Below, one piece after another: positions 63,384 through 64,000 of a stretch of DNA of 64,000 bases. Positions within the stretch are counted from its first letter, which is position 1. Each line of letters begins with the position of its first letter. The stretch is from [Clostridium] citroniae WAL-17108 (GTDB taxonomy: Bacteria > Bacillota > Clostridia > Lachnospirales > Lachnospiraceae): assembly GCF_000233455.1 (NCBI RefSeq), contig NZ_JH376424.1:295019-359018 (forward strand), given 5' to 3'. Below the pieces are notes generated by a model, which was not told where the DNA came from, did not search any database, and worked only from the letters and a program-made list of their open reading frames with translations. The translations under genes and the position numbers were made by a program.

Positions 63384-64000
63384 TTAGGCTTTATATGACA
63401 AATTCAATTCAGGAAGCCTTTCTTCCACTTTTACCGCAGGTAATCCCACATAGGTTCCAGGCTCAACAATATTTTTTACGACAACAGCACCTGCGCCAAT
63501 CATGCAGGTATTTCCAATACATATGTTGTTTTTAACCACTGCTCCGGCTCCCACCCACGTATGCTTACCCACTCGGACGGTTCCGGCAAGGTGTGCTCCA
63601 ACTGAGATATGTGAATAATCCTCAATCGTATTGTCGTGATCAACTGTCGCTCCGGTATTGACAATCACCCCATTTCCAATATGGCAATCTGCATTTACCA
63701 CCGCTCCAGCCATGATGATCGTGCCCATTCCTATGTAGGCATCTGCCGAGACACAGGCATTGGGATGAATCAGGGAAACCTGTGTCACTCCATTCTCTTT
63801 GTAATAAATATTCAATTTTTCTCTGGTTTTCGAGTTCCCGACTGCGACAAAGACATCACAGTCATTTTTATGAATAACTGCATAAGAGCTATCTCCTACA
63901 ACAGGTACTCCCTTAGTTCCAACAGCATTCTTATCATCATCAATAAATAAAACCTTCTTGTAAGAAAATTCTGCAATATCCGCAGCCACTTTTCCATGAC
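63384..64000 (-). CDS. NeuD-like left-handed beta-helix acyltransferase, 5' end cut by window edge
   Basis: At least 205 residues; the frame is still open at 64000 with GHGKVAADIAEF, the beginning of a NeuD-type nucleotide-binding-like domain (normally preceded by about 10 residues). The C-terminal half is a hexapeptide-repeat beta-helix (NADCHIGNGVIVNTGATVDH, VGAHLAGTVRVGKHTWVGAG) with the catalytic His in ATVDHDNTIED. Members O- or N-acetylate sialic acids or amino sugars from acetyl-CoA, some use other acyl-CoAs. First of the thiolase-dehydrogenase-aldolase run visible here. Confidence 0.85.
   Translation of the reverse strand, partial: HGKVAADIAEFSYKKVLFIDDDKNAVGTKGVPVVGDSSYAVIHKNDCDVFVAVGNSKTREKLNIYYKENGVTQVSLIHPNACVSADAYIGMGTIIMAGAVVNADCHIGNGVIVNTGATVDHDNTIEDYSHISVGAHLAGTVRVGKHTWVGAGAVVKNNICIGNTCMIGAGAVVVKNIVEPGTYVGLPAVKVEERLPELNLSYKA

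Noticed and set aside
1-64000. CRISPR arrays, tRNA or rRNA genes, intact transposases, prophage
   Set aside because: No regular repeat-spacer pattern, no cloverleaf-like intergenic sequence and no recombinase, transposase or phage structural protein was recognised on either strand.

Overview
The window looks like a chromosomal segment of a gut-type Clostridia, most likely a Lachnospiraceae of the Enterocloster / Clostridium cluster XIVa kind. That assignment is inferred from the gene set, the strong AGGAGG ribosome-binding sites and the mixed base composition (a GC-richer core and AT-rich acquired blocks). No rRNA, tRNA, CRISPR array, transposase or origin was recognised. Most genes read on the minus strand.

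Region 1 (1-15977) concerns sugar-acid catabolism. A galactarate pathway is present: garD (1-1438, runs off the left edge), a LysR regulator (10132-11055), a DapA-family aldolase plus garR (11110-12916), and a PrpR-like regulator (13175-15088) that keeps the layout of a sigma-54 activator but has lost the GAFTGA motif. Between garD and the rest sits an AT-richer operon (1554-9647): a sugar ABC importer without its own ATPase, a 2-hydroxyacid dehydrogenase, a NanA-like aldolase, a LacI regulator, an RpiB/LacAB-type isomerase and a LarA-like (nickel-pincer) racemase/epimerase. A 26-bp perfect palindrome precedes it. This looks like an undescribed sugar-acid pathway inserted into the galactarate locus.

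Region 2 (15099-32422) is mostly housekeeping: DUF368/PopT, an MBL hydrolase, an ammonium transporter fused to P-II with a leader holding two terminator-like hairpins, a ClC transporter, threonine ammonia-lyase, and the ftsY-smc-rnc-acpP-plsX block. A nitroreductase remnant, a Crp/Fnr regulator and an ABC-F protein follow; the ABC-F gene is preceded by a probable leader peptide and attenuator.

Region 3 (32864-40359) holds a tandem-HTH MerR regulator with an ABC efflux pair, a CsoR-type sensor translationally coupled to a very large PAS/GGDEF/EAL protein, and a small heat-shock protein with a near-consensus promoter.

Region 4 (40497-64000) is a cell-wall-binding repeat protein, a gene graveyard (response-regulator fragment, broken glmS, multiply broken glmM, HTH remnant), then an AT-rich surface-polysaccharide cluster that continues past the right edge. 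The cluster encodes UDP-glucose dehydrogenase, UDP-glucuronate 4-epimerase, flippase, polymerase, glycosyltransferases, a pyruvyltransferase-type protein and, unusually, a thiolase, a 3-hydroxyacyl-CoA dehydrogenase, an HpcH/HpaI aldolase and a NeuD-like acyltransferase, suggesting that an unusual acyl or keto-acid decoration is made. The polymerase and pyruvyltransferase genes are each out of frame by one base at a poly-A tract, so phase variation, decay or sequencing error must be told apart.
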